A program made the translations under genes and the position numbers. The notes beneath the pieces are model-generated. The model did no database searches. It saw only the letters and a list, made by a program, of their open reading frames with translations, and had not been told where the DNA came from. From Nostoc favosum CHAB5714 (GTDB lineage: Bacteria > Cyanobacteriota > Cyanobacteriia > Cyanobacteriales > Nostocaceae): DNA of 64,000 nucleotides. Below, in pieces: positions 17,364-24,686 of this stretch (the stretch's first letter is position 1; the number at the start of each line of letters is the position of its first letter). The stretch spans positions 1 to 64,000 of the forward strand of contig NZ_JAIVFQ010000018.1 of NCBI RefSeq assembly GCF_020829495.1. The letters run 5' to 3'.

Positions 17364-17437
17364 GGCGAACGATGGGACTCGAACCCACGAATGGTGGTAC
17401 CACAAACCACTGCCTTAACCACTTGGCTACGCTCGCC
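17364..17437 (-). tRNA. tRNA-His(GTG)
   Basis: The minus strand folds into a full cloverleaf. The acceptor GCGAGCG pairs with CGTTCGC, with the extra G at -1 that is typical of tRNA-His opposite C73. The D-arm, an anticodon loop TTTGTGGTA with anticodon GTG, and the T-loop TTCGAGTC are all present. The 3' CCA is not encoded. It stands alone. Confidence 0.97.
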
Positions 17438-17560
17438 ATTCAACAATTTCGATTATAGCAATAATTTGGCAAGCGATCAAGAGTTTTTCTTCAAGGAACG
17501 GACTGAGTTGATTTAGAGTCTCTGGAATCTAACAATTATAATGAATTTTACTTGGCAAAC

Positions 17561-17944
17561 ATGAAACCCTTAACGATCATTGCATATACTGGAGCAGCAG
17601 CAGGACTAGCCGCCTTGGGTGTGGCAATGGCGAAGACCAATCCCAGTCAGGTTGAGTATGAAGAATATGCGGTGCAACGGTTGACAGAATACTTAAAAAC
17701 CGATGTGTGCAAAAAAACTACCAATCTTATAGAAAATTTAATCCGTTTTAATTGTGATAAGTTGGTTGACTCGGCTAACCCGCAAATCCAAGAAATTCTT
17801 GCCAGGACTACAGAAAGACAAAATTATATTATTTTTAGCATTTACCGTACAGATTTAAAAATAAACTCTTGGATACCTTCTTACAAATTTGAAACCGTGG
17901 GAGCTTTTGATCAATTTTATACTTACACTGCCGAAAAACAATAA
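17561..17944 (+). CDS. DUF4359 family protein
   Basis: 127 aa from the ATG at 17561; a TTG three codons upstream is also possible. An N-terminal hydrophobic helix (LTIIAYTGAAAGLAALGVAMA) serves as signal anchor or signal peptide. The soluble domain has paired Cys (DVCKKTTNLI and RFNCDKLV) and the ending NYIIFSIYRTDLKI ... FDQFYTYT. That matches the DUF4359 pattern of cyanobacterial membrane-associated proteins. The function is unknown. Confidence 0.7.
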   Translation: MKPLTIIAYTGAAAGLAALGVAMAKTNPSQVEYEEYAVQRLTEYLKTDVCKKTTNLIENLIRFNCDKLVDSANPQIQEILARTTERQNYIIFSIYRTDLKINSWIPSYKFETVGAFDQFYTYTAEKQ

Positions 17945-18075
17945 GGCAAGGAGCAGGGGGAGCAGGGGGAGCAGGGGGAGCAGGGGGAGATGAGGGAGCA
18001 GGGGGAGATGAGGGAGCAGGGGGAGATGAGGGAGCAGGGGGAGATGAGGGAGATGAGGGAGATAAGGGAGCAGAA
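17945..18075. repeat. purine-rich minisatellite (GGGGGAGCA / GGGAGATGA)
   Basis: Tandem 9-bp units, first GGGGGAGCA and then GGGAGATGA mixed with GGGAGCAGG, sit just past the DUF4359 stop codon. The GATGAGGGA type recurs at 30705-30800. The strand is almost pure purine. Confidence 0.92.
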
Positions 18076-18258
18076 GCTGATAGTTGTCTTGGATGTAGGA
18101 ATTGAGTAATTTAATTTTTGAGTTCCCGATAAAAGTAATTAAAAATACTTCTATTTAGTAATTGATAATAGTTTCAATAATCACGAGAGTCCCTATTACC
18201 ACCAGCTTAATATTAAGTAAGATATGATAATTAGTCACTGAGAGTTCAAGCTTTGCCG

Positions 18259-19005
18259 ATGTCATCTGCCTATCTGCTAGTATCTCACGGAAGTCGCGAT
18301 CGCCGCCCAGAAATTGCTATGCAGCAACTAGCAAAGCTGGTATGTCACAAATTGCCAGAAAGCCACAACGCATTAAATGGCGCAGATCAGGTTGGCATAG
18401 CTGCTTTGGAAATGAGTCCTCAGCCTTTACACGAGCAGATTCAAGAATTTGCCAAGAGTGCTTTTGGCGATGGCAAACTATCTCAAAATGAAAATCGCCT
18501 CAAAATTGTACCGCTATTTCTGCTGCCGGGAGTGCATGTAATGACAGATATTCCCGCCGAAGTAGCACTAGCACAACAGGCTATTGGTCAGGATATCATG
18601 ATTGAGTTGCAACCATACTTAGGCTCTCACCCCAATTTAGAGAAATTGCTGGCAAAGCAAATAGCTGCTATAAAAACAGAAGCATGGATTCTCTTAGCTC
18701 ATGGTAGCCGTCGCCCAGGTTCTAAAGAAACTGTGGAAGCAATGGCGGCGAGTTTACCAGCAGTAACTGCTTATTGGGCTGTCCCTCCTAGTTTAGAATC
18801 ACGGGTGAAAGAGTTGGTAGCTGCTGGTTATAAAGAAATTGCAATTTTGCCATACTTTTTATTCGCTGGTGGAATAACCGATGCGATCGCGGCCTCAATA
18901 GAGGAGCTAAAATTACAATTTTCTGCGGTGAATTTCCAATTGGCAGAACCACTGGGAGCAAGTGCAGAATTAGCCGAGCTAATTTGGGATTTAACAGATA
19001 GATAG
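18259..19005 (+). CDS. sirB: sirohydrochlorin chelatase, CbiX/SirB type
   Basis: 248 aa from the ATG at 18259; the TTG two codons upstream is less likely. It is a two-domain class II chelatase, with one domain starting YLLVSHGSRDRRPE and a second starting AWILLAHGSRRPGS. VPLFLLPGVHV and LPYFLFAGGITD supply the metal-binding region. It should insert Fe2+ (or Co2+) into sirohydrochlorin to form siroheme. The next gene, cobA, starts on the base after its stop codon, so the two catalyse neighbouring steps from one transcript. Confidence 0.9.
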   Translation: MSSAYLLVSHGSRDRRPEIAMQQLAKLVCHKLPESHNALNGADQVGIAALEMSPQPLHEQIQEFAKSAFGDGKLSQNENRLKIVPLFLLPGVHVMTDIPAEVALAQQAIGQDIMIELQPYLGSHPNLEKLLAKQIAAIKTEAWILLAHGSRRPGSKETVEAMAASLPAVTAYWAVPPSLESRVKELVAAGYKEIAILPYFLFAGGITDAIAASIEELKLQFSAVNFQLAEPLGASAELAELIWDLTDR

Positions 19006-19785
19006 ATGAACCGCACAGAAAAACAGGAGAATAAGTATTTGGGAAAGGTTTATTTAGTAGGTGCGGGGCCAGGAGATCCAGGACTAATTACCCTGAAGGC
19101 AAAAGGTTTATTGGAATGTGCAGATGTAGTTATCTATGATGCCTTAGTGAGTCCGCCAATTCTGGCAATGATTAATCCCCAAGCCGAGCAAATTAATGCT
19201 GGTAAGCGGAGGGGGAAACATTCCTTGTTCCAAGAAGAAACAACTCAATTGCTGATTGAGAAAGCGCAGAATCATGCAATTGTGGTGCGCTTAAAGGGTG
19301 GCGATCCTTTTATTTTTGGTCGCGGTGGCGAAGAGATGGAAGAATTAGTCAACGCGGGAATATCAACGGAAGTTGTGCCCGGTATCACATCGGGAATTGC
19401 AGCAGCAGCTTATGCAGGTATTCCATTGACTCATCGGCTATATAGTTCTTCAGTTACATTTGTTACTGGCCACGAGGCGGCAGGTAAGTATAGACCGAAA
19501 GTGGATTGGAATGCGATCGCTCACGGTTCCGAAACCATTGTAATTTATATGGGAATTCACAATCTGCCTTATATTGTGGAACAGTTAAGTGCAGCTGGGT
19601 TGAATTTAGAAACGCCCATTGCTTTAGTGCGCTGGGGTACGCGCCCAGAACAAGAAGAATTGATTGGTACTTTAGAAACAATTGTAGAGCAGGTAGAGCA
19701 AACTGGATTTGGTGCGCCTGCGATCGCAGTCATTGGACAAGTAGTAAATATGCACAGTATTTTGTCTAATTATCGTCCAGTTTGA
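19006..19785 (+). CDS. cobA: uroporphyrinogen-III C-methyltransferase
   Basis: 259 aa. It methylates uroporphyrinogen III at C2 and C7 using SAM to give precorrin-2, the branch point to siroheme and cobalamin. Motifs are [47 protein letters not shown] and VVPGITSGIAAAAYAGIPLTH. It is the full-length single-domain enzyme. It is coupled to sirB, whose TAG abuts its ATG. Its last 100 bp are duplicated at 21460-21559. A second SUMT domain is encoded at 29062. Confidence 0.95.
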   Translation: MNRTEKQENKYLGKVYLVGAGPGDPGLITLKAKGLLECADVVIYDALVSPPILAMINPQAEQINAGKRRGKHSLFQEETTQLLIEKAQNHAIVVRLKGGDPFIFGRGGEEMEELVNAGISTEVVPGITSGIAAAAYAGIPLTHRLYSSSVTFVTGHEAAGKYRPKVDWNAIAHGSETIVIYMGIHNLPYIVEQLSAAGLNLETPIALVRWGTRPEQEELIGTLETIVEQVEQTGFGAPAIAVIGQVVNMHSILSNYRPV

Positions 19786-19792
19786 TGGTTGG
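19693..19792. repeat. 100-bp direct repeat, copy 1 (cobA 3' end)
   Basis: Starts GTAGAGCAAACTGGATTTGG and ends in the cobA stop plus TGGTTGG. The copy at 21460-21559 differs at five of 100 positions. The two copies bracket the DUF1036 and DUF433/PIN genes. Confidence 0.95.
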
Positions 19793-20019
19793 TTTGAAGG
19801 TTGTCCAACATCAGACTAAAATTCATAAGCACATTCCGTAGATGCAGTTCACAAACTATCGTATTTTTTGAAGCATAGCAGCTTCATCATAGGGTAAATG
19901 ATATATGGAAACTTCGGAATATTATTCCAAAAATTCTAGATATCACCAAATTTTATCCTGAAAATTCCTGTATATTATCGTTAGTCCGATAAGCATAGGT
20001 ATCTAAAGGCAAGAGGGAT

Positions 20020-20568
20020 ATGAAACCAGCCGTAATATTTCTACCGATTTTTGTAGTTCTACCTTTCCTTGTTGCCACTACTGAAACTGCGATCGCAATC
20101 CCATATCGGAGTGGTGGAAAATGTTCTTTTTCAGGTATTGATATCGATCTTGTCACGGGTCAAACTCGGAGTATATTTATGCCTCCCGAAGATCCATCTT
20201 GTTATGGAGATCAATCAGCATCTCAACAACGCCCAAGTCAGCAAAGCTATCAGTTTCGTTTCAGTAATAACTGCTCGCGTCCGGTTAAAGTAGCTCTGGG
20301 ATACAGAAATTTAAATAATAATTGGGAGACTCGTGGTTGGTGGCAATTTGCTCCTGGCGAAAAAGCTAATCTCTCTAAGAAAGATGGTGATAGTCCTATT
20401 ATGTCTAATAACCGCATCTTCTATTTCTATGCCGAAACAATTGATGCTGGTAATCCTTTAACTTGGCAGAGTGATACCTACATGTCTGTTAATGGTCAGC
20501 GTCTAGGTTTTAGAGAAGAACGTGATACAAAGGGCAACAACAACGATTTTTCTGTAGACTGCAAATAG
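20020..20568 (+). CDS. secreted DUF1036 family protein
   Basis: 182 aa. It has an N-terminal signal peptide (VIFLPIFVVLPFLVATTETA) and then, from about residue 75, a DUF1036 domain: FRFSNNCSRPVKVALGYRN, TRGWWQFAPGE and RIFYFYAETID. Members are small exported beta-rich proteins of unknown role. An AGAGGG ribosome-binding site precedes the ATG. It lies inside the segment bounded by the 100-bp repeats, so it may have arrived with it. Confidence 0.8.
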   Translation: MKPAVIFLPIFVVLPFLVATTETAIAIPYRSGGKCSFSGIDIDLVTGQTRSIFMPPEDPSCYGDQSASQQRPSQQSYQFRFSNNCSRPVKVALGYRNLNNNWETRGWWQFAPGEKANLSKKDGDSPIMSNNRIFYFYAETIDAGNPLTWQSDTYMSVNGQRLGFREERDTKGNNNDFSVDCK

Positions 20569-20656
20569 TCGCGAAATTGTCATTATTCAGCGTAAAATTA
20601 CTGTTAATATATACTACGGTTAGTAGTTGTAAGTCTTTTGTTTAGAAAATTTGGGT

Positions 20657-21031
20657 ATGACTTCCACATCAAATGAAAAATCAAGGATTATCCGCACCGA
20701 ACGAGGGCTGACGATCGCTGGAACACGCATCACGATTTACGATGTTATGGATCATCTCAAAGCAGGATGGGCATCTAAACTAATCCCCAACTGGCTGCCT
20801 TTGACGGAAGAACAACTTGACGCCGCACTCTCCTACATTGACACTAATCGTACTGAAGTGGAAGCAGAGTATCAAACCGTTCTACAGGAAGCCCAAGAGA
20901 TGCGAGAATATTGGGAAGATAAAAATCGCGATCGGCTGGCAGAAATTGCAAAGATGCCGCCAAAACCAGGACAAGAAGAAATTTCTACTAAACTCCAAGC
21001 CTGGAAAGCAAAGCTTGGACTCACTGCATGA
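20657..21031 (+). CDS. DUF433 antitoxin-like protein
   Basis: 124 aa from the ATG at 20657. The N-terminal 60 residues match DUF433, a VapB-like winged-helix family (TERGLTIAGTRITIYDVMDHLK, LTEEQLDAALSYI). The C-terminus is a charged helix (EVEAEYQTVLQEAQEMREYW). It overlaps the next gene by 4 bp (ATGA), the usual coupling of a toxin-antitoxin pair. By analogy it is the antitoxin. Confidence 0.78.
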   Translation: MTSTSNEKSRIIRTERGLTIAGTRITIYDVMDHLKAGWASKLIPNWLPLTEEQLDAALSYIDTNRTEVEAEYQTVLQEAQEMREYWEDKNRDRLAEIAKMPPKPGQEEISTKLQAWKAKLGLTA

Positions 21032-21420
21032 TTGTATTGGTTGACTATAACCTGAAGGGCTACGTCGTTCTTCTACAAGGAACCTTAGCTGCTGAGGGTT
21101 GGCTCGATCTTTTGTCGATTCGCTTTGTAATGTTAGAAGAGGCTGGATTAGCCGTTGATAGCAATGATCGAGTCATCTGGCAGTTCGCGCAAGCTAACCA
21201 AATGCTTCTGTTAACCGCAAATCGAAATGCAAAAGGCAAGGATTCACTGGAGCAGACAATTCGTGAAGAGGGTACACCTACATCGCTGCCTGTGGTCACA
21301 ATTGGAAGTCTTGAGCGACTCATCGAACGAGAGTATCGAGAGCAATGTAGTGCCCGTCTTGCTGACATTATGCTGTACATTGAGAACTACTTGGGCGTGA
21401 GTCGGCTTTTCATTCCCTAA
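21028..21420 (+). CDS. PIN-like toxin partner of DUF433
   Basis: 130 aa. LVDYNLKGYVVLLQGTL with LTANRNAKGKDSLEQ in the middle gives the spaced acidic/polar layout of PIN-like (DUF5615-type) nucleases. The C-terminal half is unassigned. Coupling to a DUF433 gene and a 4-bp overlap support a toxin role. A differently diverged DUF433/PIN pair lies at 40921-41555. Confidence 0.65.
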   Translation: MIVLVDYNLKGYVVLLQGTLAAEGWLDLLSIRFVMLEEAGLAVDSNDRVIWQFAQANQMLLLTANRNAKGKDSLEQTIREEGTPTSLPVVTIGSLERLIEREYREQCSARLADIMLYIENYLGVSRLFIP

Positions 21421-21459
21421 AGACTATCGAGACTATCGGTCAATTTCAATACAGTTCAA

Positions 21460-21559
21460 GTAGAGCAAACTGGATTTGGTGCGCCTGCGATCGCAGTGAT
21501 TGGACAAGTAGTAAATATGCACAATATATTGTCTAGTTGTCGTCCAGTTTGATGGTTGG
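21460..21559. repeat. 100-bp direct repeat, copy 2 (cobA 3' end fragment)
   Basis: A displaced copy of the last 93 bp of cobA plus 7 bp past the stop, 95% identical to 19693-19792. It has no upstream cobA sequence, so it is a non-functional fragment. It probably marks the original junction downstream of cobA. Confidence 0.95.
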
Positions 21560-21582
21560 CGCAAGAGTTAAATCCACTGTCT

Positions 21583-22203
21583 TTAAGTTTCTCGAATCCA
21601 AAATGCCAATCCTCCGCCACGCCCACGAGCTGCAATAAAATCTTGCGTCACTAAAAAGAAGCCAAAGAAGGGCAGTTTAGCTATGGACTGGTTGTAAAAA
21701 TCTTCTGTTTGAACTTTACCAGAACGCATTGGTCTGTTGTAAACGATACGACCAAACAAACTGATAAGCATCTGGTTAAAGTCAAACGCCAATAAATTTT
21801 TCTTACCTAAATATTGCACTGGCCCCGTGAGTTTTAACAAAACTGGGCCAAATTCAACCTGATTACCAATTTCGCCTTTGTCTAAATCCTGTTCCAAAGT
21901 GGTATTAAAGGAAACATTAATTTTTATAAACTTGGGTACATACAAACCCTTGCCTAATACAATTCCGCCGCGCTCTCTGACTTTGTTAGTGCCAGTGGCA
22001 AAGCAAAGTTGCCATTTACCTAGAAGAGATTCAAACGGATAAGTTAACCGTTCCTGCTTGGCAGATTTTTCTGCTTCTAGCAACGCATTTACTAATATTT
22101 CAGTACTAAGGGGTGTGTTTCTCTGTCCTTGATACGCAGCCGCAGCTTGGGATAGCACGCTCACAAAGTCAAATGTCGCTTTAGATGTCAAATTAGCTGT
22201 CAT
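21583..22203 (-). CDS. PAP/fibrillin family protein
   Basis: 206 aa. The central LLGKWQLCFATGTNKVRERGG, then GKGLYVPKFIKINVSF and the ending DFYNQSIAKLPFFGFFLVTQ, are typical of the plastid-lipid-associated (fibrillin) family found in plants and cyanobacteria. These are lipocalin-like proteins linked to thylakoid lipids and photoprotection. There is no signal peptide. It is convergent with the segment carrying the cobA duplication. Confidence 0.8.
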   Translation of the reverse strand: MTANLTSKATFDFVSVLSQAAAAYQGQRNTPLSTEILVNALLEAEKSAKQERLTYPFESLLGKWQLCFATGTNKVRERGGIVLGKGLYVPKFIKINVSFNTTLEQDLDKGEIGNQVEFGPVLLKLTGPVQYLGKKNLLAFDFNQMLISLFGRIVYNRPMRSGKVQTEDFYNQSIAKLPFFGFFLVTQDFIAARGRGGGLAFWIRET

Positions 22204-22668
22204 AATTTAACTGTTTATTTCCTTTTCTGATAGATTGTACCGTTATGGGGAGTAGGAGTCGAGAATCAGCAAGAAGTATTTTCATGGTTGGTTGTCAGAT
22301 TTTTTCTGGATAGAGCGTCTTTACATAAGGAAGATTGATTCTCTGTCCGTTAGGTGAAAGTGCCTTTTGATTAGGGTTACGGCGAACTGTGGCAACGGTC
22401 AAAGCCGCCGCTACCTCCCCTAGGAAATCCAGTACGTCCAAAGCTTTGGCTCTTGTTAATGACCAAATTCTGTGACAATGGTTAACAATCTGACAATTTA
22501 GGTCATGTGGAAAAATAAACGCTAAACCTAACCCCCAGCCCCTTCCTTAATAGGGAATGGGGAGAATTCAAAGCCTCTCAAGAGCAGGAGAGAGCAGAAG
22601 TGAGGTTTTCCAAATCCCGTGAAAAGTCAGGGTTAACAATAAGCCGGAATACTGAATTTAAGGTACTC
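22204..22668. other. intergenic region, one unexplained open frame
   Basis: About 460 bp. A minus-strand frame of about 50 codons (around 22465 down to 22305) reads RAKALDVLDFLGEVAAALTV and ends PYVKTLYPEKI. It has no recognised family or start and may be a gene remnant or repeat. Near 22525-22570 there is a repeat-like CTAACCCCCAGCCCC motif that recurs near 51117. Confidence 0.4.
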
Positions 22669-23685
22669 ATGAGCCAGAGTTCTCAAAACAGCCCTTTGCG
22701 TGGCAAAGCCGTTCAATCATATTTCCATTGGTTATACGCTTTCTGGAAATTCTCTCGCCCTCACACGATTATTGGTACAAGTTTGAGTGTGTTGGGTTTG
22801 TATTTTATTGCTATTGCAATTAGTAATAGTACTGATTCCCTATTCACGTTCGGCTACGCTACTTCGACTACGCTCAGTACAAGTCACGGCAAGCCTACTC
22901 CCCATTACCTACTCCCTGTCTTAGGTGCATGGATTGCTTGTCTGTGTGGCAATGTCTACATTGTGGGGCTGAATCAATTAGAAGATGTTGATATTGACAA
23001 GATTAATAAGCCTCATTTACCGTTGGCATCAGGTGAGTTTTCCCAACAGACGGGGAAATTAATTGTTGCTTTTACTGGGATTTTGGCGCTAGTTGTGGCG
23101 TGGCTAACTGGGCCATTCTTATTTGGCATGGTAGCAATTAGTTTGGCAATTGGTACTGCTTATTCTTTACCGCCAATTCGCTTGAAACAGTTTCCATTTT
23201 GGGCAGCACTGTGCATTTTTTCGGTGCGCGGTACGATTGTTAATTTAGGATTGTATTTGCACTATAGTTGGGTGCTGAAACAAAGCCAAGTAATTCCGCC
23301 TGTGGTGTGGGTACTGACGTTATTTATCTTGGTATTTACCTTTGCGATCGCTATATTTAAAGATATACCCGATATAGAAGGCGATCGCCTCTATAATATC
23401 TCTACTTTCACTATCAAACTCGGTTCGCAAGCTGTGTTTAATCTGGCTCTTTGGGTGATAACTGCCTGCTATTTGGGGATAATTTTAGTTGGTGTGCTAC
23501 ATGTGGCCTCAGTTAACCCCATATTTCTGGTAATTACTCATTTAGCCCTGCTAGTTTGGATGTGGTTGCAGAGTTTAGCAGTAGACTTACAAGATAAAAG
23601 TGCGATCGCTCAATTCTACCAATTTATCTGGAAACTATTTTTTATCGAATATCTAATTTTTCCTATCGCCTGTCTTTTGGCTTAG
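22669..23685 (+). CDS. hpt: homogentisate phytyltransferase (UbiA family)
   Basis: 338 aa from the ATG at 22669; a GTG start 69 bp upstream is unlikely. An integral-membrane prenyltransferase with about eight or nine helices. The first Asp-rich motif is GLNQLEDVDIDKINKPHLPL, and the second is FKDIPDIEGDRLYNI. This matches the enzyme that joins homogentisate and phytyl diphosphate in tocopherol synthesis. The loop after the first helix contains about 20 extra residues (FGYATSTTLSTSHGKPT), encoded by a dispersed repeat. The TPR gene starts 3 bp after the stop. Confidence 0.9.
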   Translation: MSQSSQNSPLRGKAVQSYFHWLYAFWKFSRPHTIIGTSLSVLGLYFIAIAISNSTDSLFTFGYATSTTLSTSHGKPTPHYLLPVLGAWIACLCGNVYIVGLNQLEDVDIDKINKPHLPLASGEFSQQTGKLIVAFTGILALVVAWLTGPFLFGMVAISLAIGTAYSLPPIRLKQFPFWAALCIFSVRGTIVNLGLYLHYSWVLKQSQVIPPVVWVLTLFILVFTFAIAIFKDIPDIEGDRLYNISTFTIKLGSQAVFNLALWVITACYLGIILVGVLHVASVNPIFLVITHLALLVWMWLQSLAVDLQDKSAIAQFYQFIWKLFFIEYLIFPIACLLA

Positions 23686-23688
23686 ACA

Positions 23689-24162
23689 ATGCTAGAAACC
23701 TTTTCCACTAGTTCTATTATTGCTGCTGTTGTAGTTGTTCTTAGTCTATCAATTCTAGGCTATTTCGCTTGGAAAACTTTGATTACCTCAGATTTGTTTC
23801 AAAAAGGAATCAATCTTTCTCAAGCAAAAGATTACCAAGGTGCAGAAGCAGCGTTTCGTAAAGTGATTTCTCTTAACTCTACTAATGATGTAGTGCGCTT
23901 GTTTTTGGGAGATGTTTTAAACCAACAAGGCCAAGTAGAAGAAGCAACAGAATTATTCCAAGAAGTGATTCGCCGCAGTCCGAAAAATCCTGACGGTTAC
24001 TTGCGTCTGGCAAATATTCTCATGCAGCAAGAGCGAGAAGAGGAAGCTAAAACTAACCTGCTACAAGCTAAAGATTTATTGCAAAAACAACGACAACCTG
24101 AAAAAGCTAAAAAAATCACTGAATTGTTAGATAAAATGAGTCAGAAGTCAAGCAAATCTTAA
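23689..24162 (+). CDS. membrane-anchored TPR protein
   Basis: 157 aa. An N-terminal membrane helix (IIAAVVVVLSLSILGYFAW) is followed by about three TPR units (DYQGAEAAFRKVISLNST, VEEATELFQEVIRRSPKN, EEEAKTNLLQAKDLL). It probably works as a scaffold at the membrane. It is tightly coupled to the phytyltransferase gene (3-bp gap), suggesting co-expression, but no functional link is known. Confidence 0.85.
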   Translation: MLETFSTSSIIAAVVVVLSLSILGYFAWKTLITSDLFQKGINLSQAKDYQGAEAAFRKVISLNSTNDVVRLFLGDVLNQQGQVEEATELFQEVIRRSPKNPDGYLRLANILMQQEREEEAKTNLLQAKDLLQKQRQPEKAKKITELLDKMSQKSSKS

Positions 24163-24686
24163 ATTAAGTTAGAATTGCGGAGATTAAATTTTCCTGTTCC
24201 GTTTCCTAATTCTTTTACCATTCCCCTCATGATGGGGAGAATGGGTTTTGCTTTGGAATTTACCAGTGTCTGCCCTAATTATGTCTTAATACAGTTCAGT
24301 TACAGCTTAACTCTTTATTAAAGTCATTTTTTTAACGAACCGCAAAGGACGCAAAGAGCGCAAAGGAAGAGAAGGAAGAAATGCTTAACTGAACTGTCTT
24401 GAATTATGTCCGCAATTTTCGCAAGTTTGACTACTACCCTCATAGCCCTTAAAATTACAATCTAAGAAAGCATCCCTATTTTTCAAAAGTTCACGGTACT
24501 GATGCAAAAACCCTTTACAACTCTCTTACCTTTGCGCTCTTTGCGCCCTTTGCGGTTCGTTTACTCATTCTCTTATTCCTATCTTCAGACAGGATAATAG
24601 TAAATTTAAAATGTGCGAACAACTTGGGCTAATTAAAAAAATAAATTTAGTAGTAAATTTTATAGATTCAAAAAAATTAAGTGTTT
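24163..24686. other. intergenic region with long inverted repeats
   Basis: About 520 bp. Two arms of roughly 38 bp, GAACCGCAAAGGACGCAAAG at 24338 onward and its inverse at 24521-24562, enclose about 150 bp. An inner pair, ACAGTTCAGTTA (24292) and TTAACTGAACTGT (24386), is also inverted. This looks like a miniature inverted-repeat element. The 3' part should hold the kinase promoter. Confidence 0.65.
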
